This document shows positions 1 through 11,205 of a stretch of 64,000 bases of DNA, one piece after another. Positions within the stretch are counted from its first letter, which is position 1. Every line of letters starts with the position of its first letter. The notes beneath the pieces are model-generated. The model ran no database searches. It saw only the letters and a program-made list of their open reading frames with translations, and was not told the origin of the DNA. The stretch is from Fasciolopsis buskii (Eukaryota; Platyhelminthes; Trematoda; Plagiorchiida; Fasciolidae): contig LUCM01006819.1 in assembly GCA_008360955.1 (NCBI GenBank), forward strand, positions 124,001 through 188,000, given 5' to 3'. The position numbers were made by a program, and so were the translations under genes.

Positions 1-504
1 CTTAGTTCATAGGCCCTTTGAATTGGGTTAGACATCCCAGCATTTTATCGCACTCCTCCACCCGAAACAACGCTGAGCATGACAATTTTTGCGTCAGGGG
101 TTTAGAAGCAGGATTTAGGCATCTCGATCAAAGGTATTGCAGAATATTAGTCCATTAGATGGCGGGCGCCATGCGTTCTCGTTTGTCCTCATAGTTTGCT
201 GGCTGCACATCAATCAAGAGAATACAATCAACAGAAATTTCTCCCTGAAGGCTGTTTGCGATACACGGTTGCTCGGGAGCATTTCGAAAAGCATTCACGA
301 TGAGCAGCCAACTTGGAGTCTGTGGAACCCAATCCGGTACCCAATCGGGCACCCAAGCCATGGCATATGGACACGTTGAAGTGACTAATTTGCATTAGCT
401 TCCCAGATTTAACGTAATCGGACCACTAATTGACGCGCATGCAACAGACCAACACTAGTATAATTCACAAGCTCATCGCATCAAAGCGGGTCCATCTCGT
501 CTTT
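1..504. other. no recognisable gene
   Basis: Two short open frames overlap on opposite strands at about 137-379 and 155-361. Neither resembles a known family or has convincing splice borders. A (GGGTACCC)-like local repetition near 331-355 produces the repeated WVPDWVPDWVP reading on the minus strand and is not evidence of a protein. I see nothing else here. Confidence 0.6.
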
Positions 505-1305
505 GGAAAAATCGAAATCTGAAACCACCAATAAGTGGGTCAAACTACTCCGTGGCCAACGCCCATCAGTTCTTGATAAAGCTGAAGGGCGTTATTCTGT
601 AAGTAGACGAAGCAGTGATCTTGTCTGATGTCACCGCACTGTTTACTTCAGTTGAACTGGATCTAGCAAAAAAAAAAACAAAGAACCCGCCCAATGAAAT
701 TACCCGGACATAACCATTGGAAGCGCAGTTGATTTATGAACTGCTGAAAATGTTCCTATGAAAGTGTTTCAAATTTAACGATGAAATGCATGAGCCAATC
801 AAAACTACAACGATAGGTCAAACCACATCGAGATTTCCTGCTGAATTGCTATTGGAAGCCCTGGCAAACGTCGTACTACCAAGGATCCAACCAAAGATTT
901 GTTTAGACAAGTTGATGATCAAATATCGAAGAGATGTGCAACATAATCAGCCAGTTCAAAGACATCGATTTCACCACGGACTTGGAGAAAGATGGAGATT
1001 TGGCATTTAAGGACAGGTTCGTTGAACGGAACGCCAACAGCACACTGCAGACAATGGTCTATGGTAAACAAACTTATACGGACCAAATAGCAAACTGTCA
1101 TAGCAACCACCCAAATAATCACAAACGGTCATGCAATCAAATCTCATTCAAAAGAGCCGGAACTCCCTGCAGCATATAAGGACTAAGAAAGCAAGAAGAA
1201 ATTTTTCATTCCAAGATTTTCGAAGAATGCGATTATCCAGCGAACTTCCTAGGAAGAATCGGAATCCAAATATTAAAGACCCACAACCACACATTTGAGT
1301 CGTTT
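505..1305 (+). mobile_element. Penelope-like retroelement, decayed RT region
   Basis: A string of frameshifted blocks follows the order of a Penelope-like element (PLE) reverse transcriptase. At 603-668 the frame reads DEAVILS then DVTALFTSVELDLA, the palm block usually seen as SFDVTALFTS in PLEs (one codon is missing here). At about 786-900 comes a block matching the G-T-P-M-G-S-P-I region in position but altered. At 934-1179 comes the distal block with VERNANSTLQT, QTYTDQIANCHSNHP and HKRSC, equivalent to the family's VYRKPTHTD and HSNHP-HKRS signature. At about 1197-1300 another frame reads EEIFHSKIFEECDYPANF, the usual E-E-x-x-Y-L-x-x-V-F-x-x-N-G-Y-P-x-N-F block. The YVDD block and the GIY-YIG endonuclease were not found. 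Several frameshifts and stops mark it as a dead copy. Confidence 0.85.
934..1179 (+). pseudogene. PLE reverse transcriptase distal fragment
   Basis: This is the best preserved 81-codon piece of the Penelope-like RT. It would have belonged to the RT enzyme that copies the element's RNA into chromosomal DNA at a nicked site. The conserved run is K-D-G-x-L-A-F, then V-E-R, then T-L-Q-T-M-V-Y-G-K-Q-T-Y-T-D, then C-H-S-N-H-P, then H-K-R-S-C, ending in F-K-R-A. The histidine-rich stretch after the T-D motif is typical of PLEs and is absent from LINE or LTR reverse transcriptases, which fixes the family. The piece has lost continuity with its upstream blocks by frameshift and has no downstream endonuclease, so it cannot be functional. 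Confidence 0.85.
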
Positions 1306-2904
1306 ATTCGGATCTAACTATGGAACTAGATTAGGCAACATTCAGCAACTCAAATTAAAACTCAAAGCACACTACTAAGTGGATCAGACATCTCAGGCCG
1401 AATATCAATATCTTCTATGTTTAGGTGTCAAGCGATTAGATACCAAGTGGAAAACATGCATTGTTTACGAGTCATGGCCTTCGAAGAAGTTCAAAGTCAA
1501 ATTCGATGACACCCCTATGAATAGAGAACCCCAACAGGTGCGCCGTTGCGCGGACTCTCACCTCGACCGGTGATGAAACGTTTACGATCTAAACCTCAAA
1601 ACCAGCGATCAGATCGCCATGGAAATCAGCAACGTGATCTGCAACCAACCCAAATTTTCAAATCCAATGAGACGAATAAAATCGAATTGGTTGTAGATCA
1701 AAGTGAACATGGTGCCCTATTTAGGGACTAATTTTTGGACTCAGGCATTTACAATAGATTTGAAAGTTTTAACTATTTAGTGTACTATTCGACAAGTTTT
1801 CTCCGTGTATAAACCAGTGGACTTTGTTGGAATTAGCTGAAGCGTATAAAGACATACCAGTTAGGCGATTTATTATGACCCAAGTTCACTTTCGATACCT
1901 GGTGAACCAGCGATATTTTCTTCACCCTAATCCATCCAGGGTATTACTCTGGGTTTTGATGAATCACGTTTAGTTCCAATGATTGTAGGAATTGATTTAC
2001 ATGGACGACAGTTCATGGGGCTGCAACAATCACGATCAAAATTTCTCCGTAAACAAGTCGCAAATGATCGTTGTTATTTCGTGTTGGTGGTACAAACACA
2101 CATTCGGGTTTGTAGAATTAATCACAAGGATAGCTCGAACACAGTAAATTATAATCCACTTAAATTCGATTTCAAGTTAAACATTAAATTGTTCTTCCCT
2201 GGGGATAGTTTTGTTTTCCGATTAAGTCCTATTTGCACATCTATATATCGGCACAATATACGGACAGAAAAATTACGACAAGAAACAATACAAAAATCAA
2301 TAATTCGCACTCAAAAAACTATTTTTAAGTTCTGTACTTTATTGTTGGACGATCTTGCGAATTTTTGGGGAAAATACGGACGTTCTACATGGAGCAGATT
2401 TACGAGATGAGAAATGCATTGCTACATGAGATCAGACACGTGACTAGGCGGATGATGCGAGTTCAGTCGAGTGTGGAATAAGAGGCATTAATGTTATCAG
2501 AAATGCTATGGTTCATCAAGCAATGTCACTCGATCCTAATATCACTTCAGTATATCTACGATAAAACAATTCATTCACCCAAAGACGGGGATGATTACAT
2601 TGTGTAAAAGTCTAACTGTTCGCATCCGTTTGTGAAACCAGAAGATGGTCATTATAAAGGGCCGTTTGGCCATCGATAGATCTAGTCATAACCACATACC
2701 AGACATTTCAGAACTTTCAATTTTTGTTTAACATCAATAATAAAATACAGTAACAGGTTGACACCTATTTTGTGAAAGTCAACACACCAGCAGGTGAATG
2801 CGAGCTGCCTTCGGTGTCAAGACAAGTGGGTAACGGGAACGAAGAAGCAGAAACCAGACGTGAAGTGCAAATGACGTTTACCTGGAGAATAAGCTCCATT
2901 TGCC
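1306..2904. other. unassigned stretch downstream of the PLE
   Basis: Open frames at 1379-1573 and 1546-1731 encode basic peptides, and one at 1979-2410 (143 codons) is the longest. None has motifs I can name or clean splice borders. The first two end in a basic tail vaguely like the C-terminus of LTR-element integrases (Q-V-R-R-x-A-x-x-H-L), but no catalytic block precedes them, so I do not call one. The region may be further decayed transposon sequence. Confidence 0.5.
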
Positions 2905-2985
2905 CACTTGGAGCTGGTCAAACAGATAATATCATGAGCTGTGGATTCGGAAATCGAGTGTTCAAATCCCTCCACCGACAGTGAG
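2905..2985 (+). repeat. tRNA-like relic (possible SINE head)
   Basis: A weak A-box-like TGGTCAAACAG (2915-2925) is followed about 43 nt later by a good B-box-like GTGTTCAAATCCC (2958-2970), the spacing of an internal pol III promoter. No folded acceptor stem is obvious. It could be an old tRNA-derived SINE head or chance. Confidence 0.25.
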
Positions 2986-3439
2986 TTCCCTCATTTAGAC
3001 ATCCTCTATTGGCTGCTTCATTCTTTATGGAAATGATGTACAATTCCAGTTCAACAATAAAAAAGCAACAGATTCAAAATAAAACGGTGCAATCATAAAT
3101 GCTGGCAAAATCACTGTCAATAGGAGCCATGATTTTCTGATTTTTTTTACTTGGAAAGTTATCCCTGTAGCTAGTGTGAGCACAAACCTTTGGTATTTAA
3201 GGGATTTCTGCAACAGTCATGGCCTGATTTGAGATGCTGGCGATGTATAACAAAACTGTCTGACAAATGCAGTTCCCAGCAGCTTTAATGTGGTTCGGAT
3301 GCGCTTCATCAGTCTGCCACCCTCCATGTTTTGTGTTCAACTCTATCCGGCTTTTGGGTGTAGGGGAGATTTCGATTTTGCTAACGGCGAGCAAAGACCT
3401 AGCAAGAACCTCGGGAAAAGACGATTGATTAAACTAAGA

Positions 3440-3930
3440 CATGGAGACAATGCTGCGGATGCAAAAAGCGCATGGTTTTGGTGCGGGGTGAAGCCCGACC
3501 ATAGCTAGAAAAACTGTATTGACTGTGAAACTGTTTGACGTCAAATGAGCAACCCAAGGGCTTGGAGCTGGCTAGAATACAACTCCGAGGGCAGTTACGG
3601 ATGCAGTCAGGTGCCCTATTCTGTAGACTGATTGAAAGTGGTCTGCTTTTATGTCATGTTCAGAGGGGAGTGGGGCGGCATTCCATATGAAAACCGAAGA
3701 ACAGCAATAAGCCTATTAGGTCGAGGGCGATTGGCTGAATAACTGCTGCGTGGGGATCTGTATACGTCACTTGATTATGAAAAATGTGCGACTGTCATGT
3801 TGATCCACCAGGGCCTATTTGACTGCTTTCACTTGTTTGGGCAGGGTGGGCGTGAACCAGAATCGGGACAACCGAATGAAAGCGTTGGATCGACCGACAG
3901 CGACAATCCTGATTTTAAAACAATTTCTGT
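3440..3930 (+). repeat. dispersed repeat R1, copy 1
   Basis: About 490 bp aligns along its whole length with 20745-21225 in the same orientation. Shared landmarks in order are TTTGACGTCA, GGCTTGGAGCTG, GTGTCATGTTCA/TATGTCATGTTCA, GGCGG, a TTGG..AATAA(A)..CTGC block, and ACCAGAATCG close to the end. I estimate 25-30% divergence with indels. Neither copy has a protein-coding match, terminal repeats or a tRNA-like head that I can see, so the class is unknown. It could be the 3' end of a LINE or a non-autonomous element. Confidence 0.7.
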
Positions 3931-4548
3931 TTTCAGTGGGGTCATCAACCCAGCACTCTACACAGCGTCACAGGTCTTCCCCTCCCGGAAAGGGAAGCCG
4001 GTCTGCTTCCGTATTTCTCATTTAGGCCTCAGGTTCATTGGAACAGAATCGGGAGAATCTCTTTGCAACAGCCGAAGCCTGATGTTAAGTGAAGGATCAG
4101 CATTTTCGTGGACGTCCAGGTTACTGAGGACTGGAAATAGTGCGAACGAGAAACATTTTGCAGCTTACCATGGACAGCCAGGTTTGAACAATACTGATTG
4201 TTCCGTTGACGACCTAGCTCAAACGGCCAACCAGTGATATATTTGTTACTCAGAAACAACCGCTTGATTCTAGTCAGCAGTGAGCACGGCTCGTATGTTC
4301 TGAAAGTCTCGATTTTGCGTTACACGAATTTGTGACATTTTGAATTATCTGTGATAATTCGAAGCCTTATCGTCGTCCCCATCGCTCAGAGTTCAGCCGA
4401 AGGGTCAGTCACGCTGACCGCTCCCGTTCTTCTATAGTTACATGTTGGTAAAGAAAAAAATGAATAGGCAAACTGTACACTGACTGGACCTACCGGAGTT
4501 GAAAAATAAAGAGAAATGCTGAATACAGCATAAATATCCAGATGCAGC

Positions 4549-4720
4549 CTGGGCGGCGGGGGCCAAGCGGATAAGGTAGTGGCGTTTGGACTTGAAGGTC
4601 ACGCATGAATCCTCCCAATGCCGGTCAACTTCCCCGTTTGGTAGCCTTCTGCTGGCCGCGACTCCCTTCTTAAAAATTCATATACGTCGTTATTTCATTA
4701 ATAAAGGAAGTAAAAGATAA
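4549..4720 (+). mobile_element. tRNA-derived SINE family A, copy 1
   Basis: The 5' part carries a class II tRNA-type A box (GGCCAAGCGGATAAGGTAG, 4561-4579) and a decayed B box (ATGAATCCTCC). It continues into a family-specific body (GCCGGTCAACTTCCCC, CTGCTGGCCGCGAC) and a tail with TTATTTCATTAATAAAGG. The same order occurs at 27823-27990 and, inverted, at 30341-30519. The B box lacks the GGTTCGA core seen in copy 2, so this copy is probably not transcribed. Confidence 0.85.
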
Positions 4721-7700
4721 AAGAAAAATCATTCTGATTCAGCAGATAACAATAAAGGTTTTGGCAGTGTCAACCGTTCATTGTCACATCCTTTATTGTC
4801 TCCATCTAGCTGGTCGACGGGTCATTTAGATTCCAACCAGGAAAATGTGGAATTTGGTTCTTCTTGCTTCGTCATGATTGACTAAAGGGAAAGCTTCCAA
4901 GGGAGTGGACACTACACATGTGAACATATTGATTTCATTGTGGTTGAATTTTTATTGAGTAAGGTTAATCGGATGACCTGAGTTTTGTGCGCGATAGGTT
5001 TGGTTCAAACAGTCGTCATTCAAGCACGGCAACACCAAAATCACACTAGTCGCAAGTAGCTGTGGGGTAGTTGGCTCTGAATGTGACAGATTACTCAGAT
5101 GCCCGTATTTCAACAATCCCGTTAGGCTGTATTGATTGCTTCATCATAAAAGTGGACAAAATTCATTTAAAACTAATGTGACTAATCACAAGCAGCTCTG
5201 GAGATTATCATCTACTGTTTGGTGAGAATTTTGGCTTATTAAAGTGCAGTCGACTTTCATTAGGCGGCTCTACACAAAGGTATAGAACAGATGGTAGGTC
5301 GCTTATAGTCAGGGGAATCTCACATTCATAAGTCAATAAATATAGAAAGAATAATGTTCAGAGAAGGTTTCCGTTAAATTTTCTCAAGTGCAAATGCATG
5401 TAAGTCATGAAGTTTAGTGGATAATCTCTTTCAGTAGCGTGAAATATGATAATAAACCCAGCCAGATGAAGGATACTGATCTGAAGAGGTTTGCATCCAG
5501 TAACTTATTCCAGATCCGGTTCATCCTTTCTCCTTTGGAAGTGGCCATGCAGTCCATCTCATGGTTTTTGGTTGTGGATACCAAAGTTCAAACCTTTTAA
5601 CCACTAGTCATATGACCAAACTCGACAGCATAGAACGCCCCGCAGCAGATTGTTGGGAGAGTGAACAGTAAAATCGATCTGTCGGAGAAGCGAGACCATA
5701 TTCAGTCGTTATTTTCTTTGCAGTCCGACTTGAAGTTGTGTATTGATTTTGTGATATTTCATGGTCACTTTGGTTTTATCGGATACTGTATTGCACAGCT
5801 CCCCCTGTTTCGCACATTCCGAGTGCTTTTATATACAATTCTCGCATAGCGCTCGGCTAACACGACTATGGTTGTCGGGAAGATACTATGTTAGAACCAC
5901 GAAATATACGAAAAGCATTCATTGCGTCTGGTTGGTTACCCAAGTCTGCTCTATTCTAGCGACCAGTAGGGAATTTCTCAACGGTTACATCATAATCCGA
6001 TTGGAAACACGTCCGAGTTTCACTTCCTGAACATCTTTAAATATCCAATGCATATGCGTAACAGAAAGAGTAAGGAACAAAGGCTAAAGAAAATATAACT
6101 TCAATAAGTATCACGCAGGAAATACGAACACGTTGTATGAAACGGTTGGAAGAACAGGCTGACTTCGCATTCACCACGAATAAACCGATTGATCAAATGC
6201 TCATTTCACTGTAAACTACTCGGTAAAAGGTTCTTTTTGTACTAAATTCTGGCCAAAAAATGGCCGTTAAATTAAATAAAATTCAACGGTGATGAGTCTC
6301 ATATCTCTCTCTAGTTTAAACAAAAAATCATTTTTCATTTGGATAGAACGTGTAGTTAAGTCTCGTGATAACTGCACAGTTCGTGAGGTCTACTCGGTAC
6401 AAACGCTTGCGAGTGGCTTCCGTGCGTCATCTCGAATCATGCAGGGATCGAGGACATTTCAGACTCTTTCGTAGATCAAGGAGATTCTTTCGAATTGCGC
6501 AGTTGCTTTTATTTGGACGAGCACAAATTTTAACATGCAATTTGTTAGTACGCTAGCGATTTTCCTTTAGAAATGTTCTATATTTTTGATCACCTAAGGT
6601 CAGTAGTCATTCATGAAGTTGAAATTCACTTGTCATGTACCAGGCATCCAACCGGAGATTTCAGCTATCAATCCACCTGTGTTCTGAATCCATTCGATTT
6701 ATCCACTCCATAAAGGCGGCGAAAATCAACGGGTATTTCTTTGGACGAACAATGATATCTGAATAATTTCCGCAACGATAACTTTACATAAACACCTGCA
6801 TTTGGTTGAATGTCTCATTGTTTTGGGACTGCTTTGAATACGGCTAATAAACCAACCGAAGGCGCATTATCGATCCTTTAATTAAATGTAAAGGAAGGGT
6901 TGTGAAGATTAGGTTTCGGAATCGTGAGCAGTGACTATTTGAAATTCACGTGAAGAGTTCCACTGTGGGTGACAAAAGATAGAGAGAAAGTTCATTGCCT
7001 ACCCGAGTCAATGGGTCGCATGATAGAATGAGCATTGTGAACCATCTACGGTTTTGCATTCCAGGTCACTGAAAGCGGGACTTTTATTTCTTTCTTTGTT
7101 GTCAAACGGGCGAGTGGTTATTGTTATCGCAAGCGAGTCACTGCACTCTAAATGGATTCCCTATCCCAATTATTACGTGACTGGTGTGGGCATGTCGAAG
7201 TATTCCGTTTGCAAGCGCGCTTCTCACGATGCACTAACATTGTGCAACAACAGGAAGGACTGTCTTTTTCTTGCCGCCCCTCATCCTATCCCGATGAGTT
7301 TCTTTCGCCAAATACGAATCTGATATAGTGCAGAGCAAACGGATCGCATTTTCATTTTTCGCTGAAAAAATCTACCGTTTTTACTTTTTGTATCGATCGC
7401 GTAGGATGTGGAACACTATCAAACTGTGAATTGTTTTATGCTTTCGCTAATTGCACACCTCAGTCGGCTTTAGAGATGCTACAAGGATTGCAAGAAATAT
7501 ACAAAAATAGCAATTTGTTACTCCAATTTATAGGACATTAGTTTCGGTCAAACTGTTGGCGATTCACTGAGCTGTCCTGATTAGGGTCAACCACAGAGAT
7601 TGATTGGGTTGTGGCATTGGGCAATTTTGTTTACTCCTGTGACTGGCCAACAAACAGACGAGATGAAAACACAAAGTAATTGCCTACTGCGGTTCGAAAC

Positions 7701-9157
7701 CGCGGAAAATGGCTGAATCGGGAAAGATATGGTTAAAGCCAACATCGTTTTGCTTAATGATATATCGACAATTTGACAAGGTGACAGGAACCATGTACTT
7801 CTAAGGGTCGTTGACTATTAAGATCAATAAAGCACACAAGCAGCCTGATGCCGATGAGACGAAAAGCGAAATCCTAAGGACCAAGTAGCGAAGACCTGGG
7901 TAATAGTTCTAGCGAAAAAACAGCCTGATATACTAAAATCCACATAGAATTTTGTAAAAGCATGTTGCCAGCTCAACAACTCTGAATGAATAATTGCACA
8001 CGTGAGGGAAAATGAGATGATGAGTTCGATGCGTCCAAATTAAAACATCTATTCTTGGACGATTTCACAGTGGGCATTTTGTTGTTATTCTGTTACGAGT
8101 AGTTGATTATTTCATTAAAAGATTTACCGGAATCTCGTGCAGCCTTCGTCTCACTGGATTCTCTGATCACCGAATTTTTTCATCAACTATAAATCGCAGG
8201 AACTCTTACCGCTTCGCTTCGGGCATGAAGACAAGAGCTACGAACCAAAGCCAAGGTGCATGCTTTGGTTGTATCTCCTTGCAGCTGGGTAGTTTCTTTA
8301 ACCCTACACTAGCAAGGAACATTGAGGGATATGTGATGAGAAGGGATAAGCAATGTCAGAACAGCCCACTTCATGTCCTAAACATACTGGCCGAATGCGA
8401 ATCTACATGACATTTAGCGGGTAGAACTTGTGGACTACAGAAGATATTACCAGTTTGCGATTAGCATACCTAGTGTGATCAAACATTTGTACCTTTAATA
8501 ATTAAGTCTTACAAAACGGATTTGAATCCCGGGTCAGGAACGATACCAATCACATACACGGAAAAAATCTACAGTAAATCCATTTCAGTGGTTGAGTACT
8601 AGCACAGCCGATCCACATAAGGAGATACCCCTGACTTTGGCAGGAGGGGAACGAACGTGCGAACACCAGGTTTGCTTACAAGGTGGTACAAATGGATTTT
8701 TGGAAATTCTTAGAGCTGGTCCTTGATTTTTCGTCATAAATACCTAACCACAATAAATTCATCCCAATGGCTTTCACTAATATCCGGTGGTCTGAGATGG
8801 CTAGAATTTCCTATGAATCACTTTGTTGTCAGCACTTCTGATTTCGGGAACGAGTTCGGTTAGAATTGCTCAATTGAAACAAAAATGAAACTGATTCGTT
8901 ACTGGGCAATTTACCGAGCAGTTTGCCACGGATATAATGTTCCCCCAATACGACTGATAGGATCTCCGGTTTTAAGGTGCATTGCCCGGGGCATAATTCT
9001 GCTGATCTATGAACGTGAAAGCAAATTACATTCCGGGGCGTGTAAAAGCCAGGTAATAACTTTATCAACTTGCCCAACGAAGGCAATTTACTGACAGTGT
9101 TATAAAAGATAATGTTGAATAGCCCTACTCATGCAGTTGGAGAGAGGAGTAACTTAC
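4721..9157. other. 4.4 kb with no assignable gene
   Basis: Many short frames occur on both strands. Those worth a mention are 5761-6030 (+), 6289-6556 (+, two frames), and 7054-7323 (+), which has a cysteine-spaced segment and an AG acceptor just after its start. The block 8829-9094 is open on both strands, and its plus-strand frame starting at an ATG at 8885 runs to a GTAATA donor at about 9053. None shows a family motif. No repeats or RNA genes were recognised. Confidence 0.5.
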
Positions 9158-9263
9158 ACTCGTGCGTATCCCTTTTTATATCGTGAACTGAGTAAGGGAT
9201 TGGCTTTTTCGAAGGAGCAGCAAAAGGATGTTGCAAGAAACACTCGATGAAAATGACTTTCAT
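9158..9263 (-). CDS. candidate first exon, short secreted-type peptide
   Basis: On the minus strand an ATG directly downstream of an in-frame TGA opens a 35-codon frame that begins MKVIFIECFL and continues QHPFAAPSKKPIPYSVHD, ending phase 1 at the donor T|GTAAGT. The start, the short hydrophobic N-terminus and the perfect donor together suggest the first exon of a small, possibly secreted protein. No downstream exon was identified, and the hydrophobic stretch is shorter than a typical signal peptide. Function unknown. It could be a chance frame. Confidence 0.3.
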
Positions 9264-11126
9264 TTCTCATCCGTTTTATCCATTCTGCAACGAGCTTTAG
9301 AAACCGCAAGGATATTTACTTATTCGGCAATAAATTAAGCCGCAGCACGAGTCGCTACGATGGTGTTTTACGATTACATCAGTCAATAATGAAGGAGTTC
9401 CATAGGCAGCACGTGAAATCGGTAGGTTGTGCAAATCTGGCATATTGTGATTCTTTCGCCAGTGCTCACGAGAAACTCAGATTAATTGAGTGGCGTTTGC
9501 CATTCGACGTTTGGCAAGACCGAGTTCCAGTTCGATTTGTTCCATTCCATATCATTTAATGGACTATTGATAGCCTCTAGGGTATCCAATTTCTGAATGC
9601 AAGCGAATTTTTTACCAGCAAGTCAGTTGACCGCGAACAGGCAAAAATCCAATTGTTTTCATTCTGTTTCGGTTTCGATTGCTTATTGATCAAAACAGTC
9701 GCTGTTCGAATAGAGGTATTAGTATTGGCGAGTACCAGACCTGATGTTAGTTGACCGCCTTCGGGCCGTGATTCCCCTTGAGGTTTGGCCTAAACTTCTA
9801 TTGTGTACATTCACAAGCAGTACCCGTGACCTAGACCCATCAGACTAGATTGCGCTTATGGCTCTTTTATTGTGTGCAAAAACCATCGGTTAAGTAGAGC
9901 TTATCCAGATAAGGCCGCAAATACTTATTTCATAGTTAATACGTCATGATTTAAGAAATTTGGTCTTTCGGGTACTGGATGAATGGATTGGTGTGTTGTC
10001 AACTTCAAGGCCCGTCATTTGGCTACTTCAGGGATCAGTGCCAAGTCACGATTGCTCGGCGCGTTATTGCGCCTGACCAATTGAAGCTGATCTCATCCAC
10101 GTTTGACAGAGAGACAGGGTCATGTTGCCAGGTCTCCTAGCACGGTGAGTGCAAGTGGCTCTGTGGGATGCGCCTTCCACTAATTTTGTGCCACGTGAAC
10201 ATAAGGACAATGAGATTACCTTGACGATAATAGTTCTGTTTTTCTAATGACGACAGCGTGAAAACTATAATCATTTTTTGTTTAAACACAACACCCGCAC
10301 ACGGAGGTTCTTTCATTTAGTCTAACCACTAATCGAGTGTTCAGTGTATGAGGCAAAATTGATCTTATGGTATCACGCGGTACACGGGTTAAAACGGCGC
10401 TGTTTGAACGTCCAAGTAGCGGATCATTATTTTAACGTGTTCCCCGTGATAGAACGAAATGGTAGGATAATCGAGGTTAAGTGCATTATGGGAGACAAAA
10501 CGCCGGCAAGGTAGCACCCATGATAAGGGATCTGAGCTGATCAAATGTTCGATTTCGAGTCCGCCGTCTCAAAAAACATGTACACTGCGATACGTCAGCT
10601 GATATATATACATATTTAGAGTTGAGAAGGCGTACACTGAGATAATACGTTTATCGTGAAGTTTCGATATATATATGCATATAAATGGATATTGCTTCCC
10701 TGTTAGGTCGCACCTATTATGGCATCGTTCAAAAGCTGTTTAATAAAATGCAGTGTCGAGTCAACTGAACAGTAATCCACGGACTACGGAATTCTCCGAA
10801 CCAGGGGTCAAATGGGAAGGTACCAAACATTGAGAAAGTTATTCAATTGAAAAGGGCATGCTCCTTAGTGTATGGATTGAGTCAAATCCGATTTAAGCGC
10901 ATATTAAAAATTACCGCGCCGGATCCAGTTAGTAGAAACACCTATCTTCATTGAACATTTCTTGCGAGTGGCCTGGAGGTCACCTGTCATGAGTAGACCA
11001 ACTGGAAATGCTTTGGATAGCCATTTTCACCTTTTCATTTCATAAAAAAGAAAGAGTAATATTTGACATTTTGCATCCGTAGAAAAGGGTAGGCCTGTAA
11101 AATACAGAAGAGTATTTAAAACTTAC
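9264..11126. other. no assignable gene
   Basis: Nothing coding is recognisable apart from a consensus donor (CACG|GTGAGT) near 10143 without a long open frame before it. Two short TA-rich runs occur at about 10603-10616 and 10667-10685. A weak tRNA-like relic at 10508-10565 is listed separately. Confidence 0.5.
10508..10565 (+). repeat. tRNA-like relic
   Basis: AAGGTAGCACCC (from 10508) followed by GATTTCGAGTCCGCC (from 10551) has the order and spacing of degenerate A and B boxes. No family tail is visible. This is weak support. Confidence 0.2.
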
Positions 11127-11200
11127 CTTTGTTCAAAATACTGAGTCATTAATGAAACATTAGATCTGCAGGTCATTTGTGCATCAATGACCAAAAAATC
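11127..11200 (-). CDS. candidate internal exon
   Basis: The minus-strand frame reads DFLVIDAQMTCRSNVSLMTQ and four more residues, then meets a perfect donor AAAG|GTAAGT (exon exit phase 2). The upstream acceptor is not well defined: an AG lies just before the first codon but has no pyrimidine tract. No family was recognised and no partner exon found. The perfect donor after 24 open codons is the only strong sign. Confidence 0.25.
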
Positions 11201-11205
11201 CTCTC

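Noticed and set aside
155..361. WVPDWVPDWVP repeat protein
   Set aside because: It arises from a short imperfect DNA repeat with no splice or promoter context.
1379..1731. Possible Ty3/Gypsy integrase C-terminus (QVRR..HL-type basic tail)
   Set aside because: No catalytic integrase, RT or protease blocks nearby and no LTRs. The similarity is a few basic residues.
8829..9094. Gene on either strand
   Set aside because: Both strands are open and protein-like, with only one moderate donor on the plus strand. No basis to choose.
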